Assembly (NCBI GenBank): GCA_035444405.1
Contig: DAOMOP010000040.1
Coordinates: 1 to 24,399, forward strand
DNA length: 24,399 bases
DNA from: DAOMOP01 sp035444405
GTDB taxonomy: Bacteria; Pseudomonadota; Gammaproteobacteria; Burkholderiales; Rhodocyclaceae
Direction of reading: 5' to 3'
Positions 14,526 to 21,694 of this stretch are shown here, in pieces. The number at the start of each line of letters is the position of its first letter. Position 1 is the stretch's first letter. The notes beneath the pieces are model-generated. The model was given only the letters and a program-made list of their open reading frames with translations, was not told the DNA's origin and ran no database searches. Both the position numbers and the translations under genes were made by a program.

Positions 14526-17360
14526 CTCACCCGCCTGCGCGTCGAGCAGTTCCGTCAGTTCCGTTCCGCGCTCGAGATCCGTGACTTCGCGCCCGGCCTG
14601 AACCTCTTCACCGGCCCCAACGAGGTGGGAAAGAGCACCGTCGTCGCGGCGATCCGTGCCGCGTTCTTCGAACGCCACCGCTCCGGCGCCGTCGACGACC
14701 TGCGCCCGTGGGGCGACTCGGCCGCCGCGCCGGGCGTCGAGCTCGACTTCGAGCTCGACGGCCAGCCGTGCCGGCTCGTGAAGACATTCCTCGCGAGAAA
14801 GCGCTGCGAGCTCGTGATCGGGCGCGAGGCGCTCGACGGCGAAGAGGCCGAAACCCGCCTCGCCGAGCTGCTCGGCTACCAGCATGCCGGCCGTGGCGCG
14901 AGCAAGGCCGAGCACTGGGGCATTCCCGGGCTGCTGTGGATCCAGCAGGGCGCGGCACACGAGCTGCGCGATGCCGTCGGTCACGCCACCGACCACCTCC
15001 GGAGCGCGCTCGAGGCGTCGCTCGGCGAAGTGGCCGCGAGCGGCGGCGACGAGTTGCTCGCCGCGGTCGAAGCGCAGCGCAACGAGCTCCTGACCGAAGC
15101 CGGGGGGCGCCCGCGCGGCGCCTACAAGGACGCCCTCGAGCGCGAAGCGGCGCTGGCCGACGCGCTGCGCGCGCTCGATGCGTCGATCGCGCACTACCGC
15201 CAGCGCGTCGATGCGCTGGCGACGCTGCGCCGCGAGCACGCCGCCGACGAGGCCGAGCAGCCGTGGCAGGATTTCCGCGCCCGCCAGCAGGCCGCCGAAG
15301 CCCAGCTCGCCGCGATCCGCGAGGTCGAGGCGACGCTCACCGCCGCACGCGAACGCGCCGCCCAGGCCGATGTCCGCGTCGCGCTGCTGCGCCGCCAGCT
15401 CGAGGCGTTCGCACGCGAGGAGAAGGCCGCCGACGAGCGCGCCGCCGCACTCGCCGCCGCGCGCGCGCAACTGGCCGCGGCCAGCGCGCCGGTCGAGCAA
15501 TGGAGCGCGCGCCGCGCCGACGCTGCCGCCGCACTCGAGCGCGCCCGTGCGACGCTGCGCGCCATCCGCGCGCACGAAGCGCGCAGCAGCCTCGCACGCG
15601 AGGCGCGTGACAGCCGCGCGCGCCTCGACGCGGCGAGCGCGCAGCTCGCGAAGGCCGAGGCGGCCCAGGGCCGCGTGCTGGCCCTGCAGCGTGCGGTCGC
15701 CGCCACTGAAATCCGCTCCGCCGACCTCGAGGCCTTGCGCACCCAGGAGCGCGAACTCGCCGACCTGCGCCTGCAGCAGGCCGCCGCTGCCACGCGCGTC
15801 GCTTACGTGCTCGATCCCGGCCGCAGCATCGTGCTCGACGGCGAAACCTTGAGCGGCAGCGGCGAACAGCGCCTGCTCGCCGCCGCGACGCTGGTCCTGC
15901 CCGGACTCGGCCGCATCGCGATCGCCCCCGGCGGCACCGATCTCGCCGAGCTCGCCGCGCGCGCCGACGACCTCGACACGCGCCAGCGTGCGCTGCTCGC
16001 CCGGCTCGGGCTCGCCTCGCTCGCGGCCGCCGAAGAGCGCCAGCGCGCGCACAGCCGCGCGCAAGGCGAGCTCGCCACCGCGGTGGCGACGCTGCACGCG
16101 CTCGCCCCGCAGGGCATCGATGCGCTGCGCGCCGAGCTTGCCCGCCTGCAGGCGCGCACCGACGAGGCCGCGCACGCGCTCGCGCAGCTGCCGCCAATTG
16201 CGGCCGACGGCGCCGGCCCCGAGCGCGTCGCGGGCGATGCGTCGCCGGCCGGTGACGAGCGTGCGCGTGACAGGCACGCGAGTGGCGCAACCGCAGGTGA
16301 CGCGACCGCGGGTGACGCGACCGCGGGTGACGCGATCGGAGGTGATGCGACCGCGGTTGATGAAAATGCCGATGACACGATGGCCGTCGCCGAACGATGC
16401 GTGCCGCGGCTCTCCGTCGCGCAGGCCGAAGCGGCCGAGCAGGCCGCCGCGCAAAGCCTCGCACAAGTCAACGAGCGCCTGCACGCGGCGCAGCTCGCCG
16501 TCGCCAACGCGCAGGCCGCGGCTGCCGCCGCCGAGCGCGAGCTCGCCGCCGCGCGCACCGTGCTCGACGCGCCCGATCGCGCCGGGCGCCTCGCCGAAGC
16601 CAACACCGAGCACACCGACGCACGTGCCGAAGCGGCTACGCTCGCCGCCCGCATCGACGCGCTGAGCCAGCAGATCGCCGCCGCCCGCCCGGACATCCTC
16701 GCGCAGGACGTCGCGCGCTACCGCGCCAGCGCCGACGAACTCGAAAAGCGCCACGCCGAACGCCGCGACCAGCTCGTGCGCCTCGAAGTCGAGCTGCAGA
16801 CCGAAGGCGCGCAAGGCCTCGAAGAGCGCCGCGCCGAGCTCGCCCGCGACCACGCCCACGCGAGCCGCCGCGCCACCGAACTGCGCCGCCGCGCCGCCGC
16901 GCTGGATTTCCTGCTACGCCTCTTGCGCGACAAGCGCCGTGCGCTCACGCGCCGCCTGCAGGCGCCGCTGCAAAAGCACCTCAACCGCTACCTGCAGCTC
17001 CTCTTCCCGAACGCGAGCCTCGAGATCGACGAAGACCTCGCCCCCGGCCCGCTCACCCGCCCGGCCGCGAACGGCAGCGAGACCGGCGAGTTCGAAGCCT
17101 TGAGCTTCGGCGCGCGCGAGCAGATGGGCGTGATCAGCCGCCTCGCCTATGCCGACCTTCTCGCCGAAGCGGGCCGCCCGACGCTGGTGATCCTCGACGA
17201 CGCGCTCGTGCACAGCGACCCCGAGCGCCTCGCGCAGATGAAGCGCGTGCTCTTCGACGCCGCAACGCGCCACCAGATCCTGCTGTTCACCTGCCACCCG
17301 GCGAACTGGCGCGATCTGGGCGTGGCGGCGCGCTCGCTGGAGGGCTTGCGGGTGGGGTGA
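14520..17360 (+). CDS. SbcC/YhaN-like SMC-type ATPase
   Basis: A 946-aa ATPase of the SbcC/Rad50/YhaN group. Walker A is GPNEVGKST (residues 32-40), after an FRQFR start typical of the family. Long Ala/Arg/Glu-rich coiled coils cover about 180-500 and 650-830. The ABC signature is SFGAREQMG (about 861-869) and Walker B TLVILDDALVHSD (about 887-899), with a final FTCHP switch. It should work with the SbcD-like nuclease in ATP-driven DNA-end processing. The middle of the molecule, where Rad50/SbcC carry a CxxC zinc hook, has no CxxC but a short tandem repeat (GDATA). The start is the ATG at 14520; the frame is open upstream, but that overlaps hepT. Confidence 0.93.
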   Translation: MKLTRLRVEQFRQFRSALEIRDFAPGLNLFTGPNEVGKSTVVAAIRAAFFERHRSGAVDDLRPWGDSAAAPGVELDFELDGQPCRLVKTFLARKRCELVIGREALDGEEAETRLAELLGYQHAGRGASKAEHWGIPGLLWIQQGAAHELRDAVGHATDHLRSALEASLGEVAASGGDELLAAVEAQRNELLTEAGGRPRGAYKDALEREAALADALRALDASIAHYRQRVDALATLRREHAADEAEQPWQDFRARQQAAEAQLAAIREVEATLTAARERAAQADVRVALLRRQLEAFAREEKAADERAAALAAARAQLAAASAPVEQWSARRADAAAALERARATLRAIRAHEARSSLAREARDSRARLDAASAQLAKAEAAQGRVLALQRAVAATEIRSADLEALRTQERELADLRLQQAAAATRVAYVLDPGRSIVLDGETLSGSGEQRLLAAATLVLPGLGRIAIAPGGTDLAELAARADDLDTRQRALLARLGLASLAAAEERQRAHSRAQGELATAVATLHALAPQGIDALRAELARLQARTDEAAHALAQLPPIAADGAGPERVAGDASPAGDERARDRHASGATAGDATAGDATAGDAIGGDATAVDENADDTMAVAERCVPRLSVAQAEAAEQAAAQSLAQVNERLHAAQLAVANAQAAAAAAERELAAARTVLDAPDRAGRLAEANTEHTDARAEAATLAARIDALSQQIAAARPDILAQDVARYRASADELEKRHAERRDQLVRLEVELQTEGAQGLEERRAELARDHAHASRRATELRRRAAALDFLLRLLRDKRRALTRRLQAPLQKHLNRYLQLLFPNASLEIDEDLAPGPLTRPAANGSETGEFEALSFGAREQMGVISRLAYADLLAEAGRPTLVILDDALVHSDPERLAQMKRVLFDAATRHQILLFTCHPANWRDLGVAARSLEGLRVG
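16296..16370 (+). repeat. 15-bp tandem repeat inside the SbcC-like gene
   Basis: Units of GGTGACGCGACCGCG begin at 16296, 16311, 16326 and 16341, with a decayed fifth at 16356. They encode GDATA-type pentapeptides around residue 593-617, the likely turn between the two coiled-coil arms. The in-frame period means copy number could vary without breaking the gene. Confidence 0.8.
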
Positions 17361-17884
17361 CGGTCCGGGGCACGCAACACGCACCCGGGTGGCGCCGCAC
17401 GCCGCACTGCCAGCTCGCGCACCGGCACGAGGAAATAAAACGCGGTGTCCGCTCTCGCCCGAGATCACCGACCATCGACCGTTCGCAGGCGCGCATGGAT
17501 GGATGATCGCCAGATCCAGATATCGGAGTCGGAGCCGCGGCGGGCAACCGGGTGCCGATTTGCAGCTCGTCGGCCAGTGCTGACGTTCACTGGGCGCAGA
17601 CCGAATGGCAGATGTGCAGCCCACTGCCGCCGCCCACAGGTAGCGTTCGGTTTGAACGGCCGCGGGGCCTGTTTGGGCCTAAAGGACAGGGATACCGGAA
17701 CCGTAACCTTGCTCGCCATTGTGGTGGCCGATGACGAGTCAGACCGCTGCTGAATCGCCAAGAATGTTCTCTGATCAAGACCGTTCGAGTACGGCCACGC
17801 GTCGCCAAATCTCGTTGATCCAATGCGGCGCGATCACGCTGCATCGACGCCATGACTGTTGGGTCGCCGAAGTAAAGCGGAAGG
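17361..17884. other. Gene-free stretch between the SbcC-like gene and the hicAB island
   Basis: About 520 bases with no convincing gene on either strand; short open frames have no protein-like composition. Composition falls from very high GC to mixed. A small hairpin CGTTC-GGTTT-GAACG lies near 17645-17660, of the same CCGTTCGG...GAACGG style as one at 19430-19460 beyond the island. It probably holds remnants of decayed repeats. No terminator was recognised right after the ATPase gene. Confidence 0.5.
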
Positions 17885-17905
17885 AGGCCCGCACAAGGCG
17901 GGCTT
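17885..17905 (-). terminator. Intrinsic terminator-like hairpin of the hicAB operon
   Basis: On the minus strand AAGCCCGC-CTTGT-GCGGGCCT forms an eight-pair stem (one G-U), the classic GCCCGC/GCGGGC terminator style. It lies 22 bases after the stop of the 82-aa gene; the tail is pyrimidine-rich rather than a pure T-run. Confidence 0.55.
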
Positions 17906-17927
17906 CGAGCGTTAGCTTGCGCGCGAT

Positions 17928-18176
17928 TCAGGCAGGGTTCACTTCAGCCGCATTAACAGAGAGATTATTCAGAATTTCTGCGCGTTGGATGCCGATCTTT
18001 AGAACTGGAATGATAGCGGCCGGGATGACATCTTCGGTCGCGTCGGTTTGAATGTTTGCAGCATTCATTCCAAACTGAACAGAAAGCGTCCAGATTCCAG
18101 CATGGATGCCTTGCTGCTTTATTAGTGCAGTTACTACTTCCTTGTGAGAGAACATGAACTGCGTAACTTCAGCCAT
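17928..18176 (-). CDS. 82-aa hypothetical protein, third gene of the hicAB-like operon
   Basis: An 82-aa soluble protein, starting MAEVTQFMFSHKEVV. It has an N-terminal helix, a strand-like centre (IWTLSVQFGMNAANI) and an Ala/Ile-rich helix (VIPAAIIPVLKIGIQRAE). No domain was recognised, but the sequence is well formed and much lower in GC than its surroundings. GGGGAAGG lies about six bases before the ATG. It begins 17 bases after the hicB stop and is followed by a terminator-like hairpin, so it is the last gene of a three-gene unit. A role with the toxin-antitoxin pair is inference from the operon only. Confidence 0.75.
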   Translation of the reverse strand: MAEVTQFMFSHKEVVTALIKQQGIHAGIWTLSVQFGMNAANIQTDATEDVIPAAIIPVLKIGIQRAEILNNLSVNAAEVNPA

Positions 18177-18193
18177 TAGCCTTCCCCTGCATT

Positions 18194-18820
18194 TTATCTT
18201 GCAATGTTGACAATCTTTGTTTCGAGCCCAGTCACCCCTATTTGAATTGGATCGGCCGAAATCGATGGCAATGTTGGGATGTCGATGCCGCCAATTTTTG
18301 TCTCACGCGCAGTTGACTCGATTGCATGAGTCGACGCCGAAAGATTGTGAACCTTCGGCGTCGGGGCGGAAGAAGTCGCGGTGACAATCAGGTTATTAAC
18401 AGTGACATTCGCTGACCAGCGGCGCTCCATCCACTCGTGATCCGATACCAACCGCTTTCCACCGATATAGTGGGCAATCGCAGTCACAAGAAGCTGATTC
18501 AAGCTGCAACCTTCAAGCTCAGCCATCTCGGCAGCTTGCTTATGGAGCGATCGGGGCATTCGCAAAGCCAACTTACCACTGCATCCCTCAAAATCGACGG
18601 GGTCGCGAACCGTTTGCCCGTTCGCTAGAGCGACGTCGATCCACGATTCTGCAACGCGCTCCAAGTTATCGAGAGCTTCCTGCGCTGTGTCGCCGTCTGC
18701 TACGCACCCTGGCAGTTCGAGAATTGTTGCCGTGTATCCACCGGTCTCATCTGGCGTTAGACGCCTCGTGTATCCCTTCTTAAGTAGCTCTGCAGCCCGG
18801 CGGCTGTTTTCACTCGTCAT
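18194..18820 (-). CDS. hicB: HicB-family antitoxin with an extended C-terminal tail
   Basis: A 208-aa protein. Residues about 10-60 are the partial RNase-H-like HicB fold (YTRRLTPDETGGYTATILELPGCVADGDT, TAQEALDNLERVAESW, read in pieces). Residues about 75-110 resemble a ribbon-helix-helix DNA-binding domain (GKLALRMPRSLHKQAAEMAELEGCSLNQLL, likewise). Beyond residue about 125 there is an unusual 80-residue tail rich in Thr, Ser and Ile that ordinary HicB proteins lack. It should bind and inhibit HicA and repress the operon. The start is taken as the ATG at 18820 because the family begins close to KKGYTRRL; ATGs at 18835 and 18871 are possible. It overlaps hicA by 11 bases. Codon use is clearly lower-GC than the neighbours. 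Confidence 0.85.
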   Translation of the reverse strand: MTSENSRRAAELLKKGYTRRLTPDETGGYTATILELPGCVADGDTAQEALDNLERVAESWIDVALANGQTVRDPVDFEGCSGKLALRMPRSLHKQAAEMAELEGCSLNQLLVTAIAHYIGGKRLVSDHEWMERRWSANVTVNNLIVTATSSAPTPKVHNLSASTHAIESTARETKIGGIDIPTLPSISADPIQIGVTGLETKIVNIAR

Positions 18821-19121
18821 CGTCTTCGTCTTCATGTTCTGCAAGGAACTGTTCCCAATCGTCAACGTCACTTAGCAAGGCATCAATAATTGATCTTGCG
18901 GTTCCTGGCTTAATGTCCTTGGCTCCGTGGTCCGGGATGGATAGGGGCGGCGAAAGCGTGGGGTCCGACTCTCGAACATACGTAGGCTCCTTGCCGCGAG
19001 GATCCCTAACCCTTCCGAGCCTCCCGGCCAATGAGACAAATTCGTCAGACTTCCGTCCCTGCGGCGACTTCCGCATCTCCAGCAGTTCTCGCCTGATCTT
19101 CCTAAGTTTCTTCGGCGTCAC
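18810..19121 (-). CDS. hicA: HicA-like toxin
   Basis: A 103-aa protein with a GTG start at 19121. The N-terminus is basic (MTPKKLRKIRRELLEMRK). The C-terminal half has the HicA-type run PPLSIPDHGAKDIKPGTARSI, in which the histidine before Gly is the expected catalytic residue of this mRNA-cleaving, double-stranded-RNA-binding-like fold, and LKPGTxRxI is a family mark. The middle (RGKEPTYVRESD) is typical of the longer, variant HicA group. It ends in an acidic tail (EDEDDDE). No ribosome-binding site precedes the GTG, so the mRNA may be leaderless or nearly so. It is the first gene of the island operon. Confidence 0.75.
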   Translation of the reverse strand: MTPKKLRKIRRELLEMRKSPQGRKSDEFVSLAGRLGRVRDPRGKEPTYVRESDPTLSPPLSIPDHGAKDIKPGTARSIIDALLSDVDDWEQFLAEHEDEDDDE

Positions 19122-19165
19122 GATAGCGATAGTATCGAATATAGTATCAAATTAGGCATCGTCAA
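19122..19165 (-). promoter_or_regulatory. hicA promoter with two direct GATACTAT repeats
   Basis: On the minus strand TTGACG (19160-19165) is a -35 candidate, followed after 16 bases by TATATT. GATACTAT occurs twice, at 19141-19148 and 19129-19136, 12 bases apart, overlapping the -10 region. This is the right place and spacing for a HicB operator. Seven bases after the second TACTAT comes the GTG start, so initiation may be leaderless. Confidence 0.5.
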
Positions 19166-19883
19166 GGGATTCTATACGAAATGTGCGCATTCCGACGAAC
19201 GTAACCGCCTACACCGACGAACTCGACTGGTCGGGCGCACGTAGTGGGCTGAGCTACTGCTGGCAGACGACGTTCGTGAGCGCGCAGACGAGCCAGGTGT
19301 TGCCGCTACCGGTCAGGCCCGTGCCCAAACGCGATAGCCGCCGGCGGGGCAAGCCGAAGTGATCACCCCCCTGAGGTCTACCGACGGGCGATTCCAGCCA
19401 GGCTCTGCCATTTCGCGAGAGTGAAGGCTTGCCGTTCGGGCCTAGAGGCGATGAACGGCAGCAGTAGAGCGCACCGCAGCCGTTCGTTCCGCGGAACCCG
19501 ACCGTCCGTAGCGGCCGATCACTTGCCGGTAACCTGACGGGCTCGACTTGCCGTTCGAGCCAGAAACCTGACGCTGCGGTCGTGCAACGTCTGGCAGAGC
19601 TCCGAGCCGCTCGTGCGAAGCCGGCGTTACGAAAGCGATCCGGTCAGGGGAGCGGCATCGCGCAGTCCTGATCGGTGCATGTCAAGGCGATTGCGGGTGT
19701 CCCGGCCGCGCGGCGGACCGTGCGAGGGTTGAACCGCAACCCGTGTGACCGTGGTACATCACGGAGTCGTGCCCCGCGGGGGGCCGCGGTGCGCTGATCG
19801 GCAGCATTGCCTCGTTGAACGTCGTGGCGGGCGGCCTGCGCTGGCCTCAACAGCGCGGCATACTCTTCGCGCGCGGTGGCCTG
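19166..19883. other. Gene-free, hairpin-rich stretch between hicA and the DUF3334 gene
   Basis: About 720 bases without a gene I can support. On the plus strand a frame from about 19150 to the TGA ending near 19363 is open for some 65 codons, but it has no start or family resemblance; it may be a remnant. Further on are two hairpins: TGCCGTTC (19430-19437) with GAACGGCA (19453-19460), and GGCTCGA (19540-19546) with TCGAGCC (19555-19561). CTTGCCG...AACCTGACG is partly repeated around 19520-19575. It looks like decayed repeat or mobile DNA next to an acquired island. Confidence 0.5.
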
Positions 19884-19892
19884 TGTTATACA
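19884..19892 (+). promoter_or_regulatory. Extended -10 promoter element upstream of the DUF3334 gene
   Basis: TGTTATACA has the extended TGn motif followed by TATACA, 38 bases before the ATG at 19930. No good -35 is seen, as is common with extended -10 promoters. Confidence 0.45.
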
Positions 19893-19929
19893 TGCAGACA
19901 TCCTTACCATGTAGAGCGAATGACAGACG

Positions 19930-20610
19930 ATGAGCGCCCAAGAAATCCCCGTCGTGTTCGGTACCGAGGACATCCTGAGAAGCCTGTGTGATTCCGTGAC
20001 CAAGGTGTTGAGCGTCGCCACCGACAGCCAGATGCGCTATTCGGGCATGGTCCAGCGCATCACCCGCACCTGCCTGAAGCCCGACATCGGCTGCTTCGTG
20101 CTGTTCGACGGCGGCTTCTCGGGGCTCGTCGTGATCAACTTCTCCGCCGCCGCGGCGATGGAGCTGTACGAGCGCTACATGTCGAACATGGGCATGGCGA
20201 AGGCGGATCTCGCCACCGCGTACACTTCGGACGAGGTCGGCAACGTGATGGGCGAGCTGATGAATCAGATCGTCGGCGACTTCACCGGCAAGGTCGCGCG
20301 CGAGCTGCAGACGCATATCACGCAGAACCAGCCCAAGATGCTCGCGCTGAACAAGCAGGTGATGCTGAGCGTCGACACCAATCTCGATGCACCCGAGGCG
20401 CGCCGCGTGACCTTCTTCACCGGGCGCAACAACATCTTCTATCTCGAGCTGGCGATCGACCGCACCGAGTTCATCAAGCTCAACGATTTCGACACCGAAG
20501 TGGTCGATCCGGACGAGCTGATCGCGCAGGCCGGCGCCGGACCCGAAACCGCAACGGCACCGGTCGCGGCGGCCGACCACGACGAGCTCCTGAAGTCGCT
20601 CGGCATGTAG
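19930..20610 (+). CDS. DUF3334 family, CheX/CheC-like protein
   Basis: A 226-aa soluble protein matching the DUF3334 family. The central part resembles CheX/CheC-type chemotaxis phosphatases: DEVGNVMGELMNQIVGDF contains the ExxN pattern, with a conserved glutamate-asparagine pair that in CheX attacks the phospho-aspartate of CheY. Flanking β-strands include IGCFVLFDGGFSGLVVINF. The C-terminus is an Ala/Pro linker ending DHDELLKSLGM, a tail like the short docking ends of chemotaxis or polar proteins. No chemotaxis genes are adjacent. ATG at 19930 with a weak ribosome site and an extended -10 promoter upstream. Phosphatase activity is inferred from the motif only. Confidence 0.88.
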   Translation: MSAQEIPVVFGTEDILRSLCDSVTKVLSVATDSQMRYSGMVQRITRTCLKPDIGCFVLFDGGFSGLVVINFSAAAAMELYERYMSNMGMAKADLATAYTSDEVGNVMGELMNQIVGDFTGKVARELQTHITQNQPKMLALNKQVMLSVDTNLDAPEARRVTFFTGRNNIFYLELAIDRTEFIKLNDFDTEVVDPDELIAQAGAGPETATAPVAAADHDELLKSLGM

Positions 20611-20740
20611 GCGGCCGCGCGCCGGAATGAGCCGGCACCGCATCCGCGTGCACGCCGACGACCGGTGCGGGGCGGCGTTCGGCACGGGGCGGCGGCACGA
20701 TGCGTTTGTCGCCATCGGTCGCGAGGCGCGCCGTCGATGA

Positions 20741-21376
20741 TCAGGCGAGCGCGTCCGGCACCTGGCGCACCACGCTGTCGGGATCGGTCTCGGGCGCGCC
20801 GGCGACGACTTCGAGCGGCACGACCCCGGCCCATACCGGCCAGTCCATGTCTTCGGCGTCGTCCTTGACGCCCCAGTCGCGGATCTTCACCGACGCCTCG
20901 GCAAGCGGCAGGCGCAGCACCGTCGTCGCCTCGAGCTCCTTGGCGCTGATCGGACGCAGCGCCTGCCAGCGCCCGGGCGCGAGCCGCTCGATGAAGGCGC
21001 GCAGGCTGGCCGTCTTGTGATCCGGGTCGTCGACCGCCTCGAAACGGCCGTAGATCACCGCCGAGCGATAGTTCATCGAATGGTGGAAGGCCGAGCGCGC
21101 GAACACCAGCCCGTCGATGCGGGCGATGGTGACGCAGCACTCACCCTCGGTCAGCGCCGCGAGCATGCGCGAGGCGCGCGCGCCGTGGATGTAGAGATGC
21201 GTGCTGTCGCGCCAGTGCGCGGTCGGCAGCGCATGCACCGAGCCGTTCCAGTCGAAGGCGACGGTGCAGAAGTGCGCGGCGTCGACGACAGCGGCGACGG
21301 TGTCGAAGTCGTAGTGCGCGCGTTCGGGACGGCGCCGGATGCGTGTGCGGTTGGAGGGCGCGGCGGATGTGTTCAT
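20741..21376 (-). CDS. Pyridoxamine 5'-phosphate oxidase-like flavoprotein
   Basis: A 211-aa protein with the split-barrel FMN-binding fold of the PNPOx-like family (Pyridox_ox_2 type). Recognisable parts are FCTVAFDWNGSVHALPTAHW, the strand THLYIHGARASRMLAAL with its flavin-site region, and the NYRSAVIYGRFEAV strand typical of this family, read as separate motifs. It probably binds FMN or a related cofactor; the substrate is unknown. It is encoded divergently from a MocR-type regulator with a palindrome between them, a frequent arrangement in which the regulator, sensing pyridoxal phosphate, controls the neighbour. ATG at 21376; the ribosome site is weak (GGAA). Confidence 0.9.
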   Translation of the reverse strand: MNTSAAPSNRTRIRRRPERAHYDFDTVAAVVDAAHFCTVAFDWNGSVHALPTAHWRDSTHLYIHGARASRMLAALTEGECCVTIARIDGLVFARSAFHHSMNYRSAVIYGRFEAVDDPDHKTASLRAFIERLAPGRWQALRPISAKELEATTVLRLPLAEASVKIRDWGVKDDAEDMDWPVWAGVVPLEVVAGAPETDPDSVVRQVPDALA

Positions 21377-21442
21377 GGTCGGTGGTTCCGGTCGTCGAGA
21401 GATGGCGGGAAGGCGGGCAAATCGTCGTGCACTGACTCGACA

Positions 21443-21480
21443 CAAGGCTAGGCCTTGCGTGGCACCATAGGTAGTGCCAC
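21443..21480. promoter_or_regulatory. Two palindromes in the divergent promoter of the flavoprotein and MocR genes
   Basis: GTGGCAC (21459-21465) and GTGCCAC (21474-21480) are perfect seven-base inverted arms with an eight-base spacer. Directly to the left, CAAGGC-TAG-GCCTTG (21443-21457) is a second palindrome. Together they are the best operator candidates for the MocR-type regulator. Confidence 0.55.
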
Positions 21481-21694
21481 CAATTCGACCAACCATGGAG
21501 CCACCGTGGCCGCGACAAACCGGCTGCCGGCCCTGCCCACAGCTGCCGCAGCCCGAGAACCCGCAACGCCCGCCGCACCCACCCGGCGGCCGCAGTGCGT
21601 CGACGCGCCGCCGTGCGATCCGCCCGCGCGGGCCGCAACGCTCGCGAAGCGCGCTCGAGCCGTGCCGACCGGCAATCTGGATGCCGCTCGCGTC

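Noticed and set aside
14397..16859. 820-codon open frame antisense to the SbcC-like ATPase
   Set aside because: Shadow of GC-rich codon bias in a coiled-coil gene; Gly/Arg-rich composition and no family resemblance.
17898..17925. GCGTTAGC near the end of the hicAB island as an integron attC core
   Set aside because: It does not fit the GTTRRRY core and no matching inverse core or second attC was found; the hairpin fits a terminator better.
19150..19363. Open stretch of about 65 codons ending in SRRRGKPK on the plus strand
   Set aside because: No start, no ribosome site and no family I recognise; the other strand also reads partly open. Kept only as a possible remnant.
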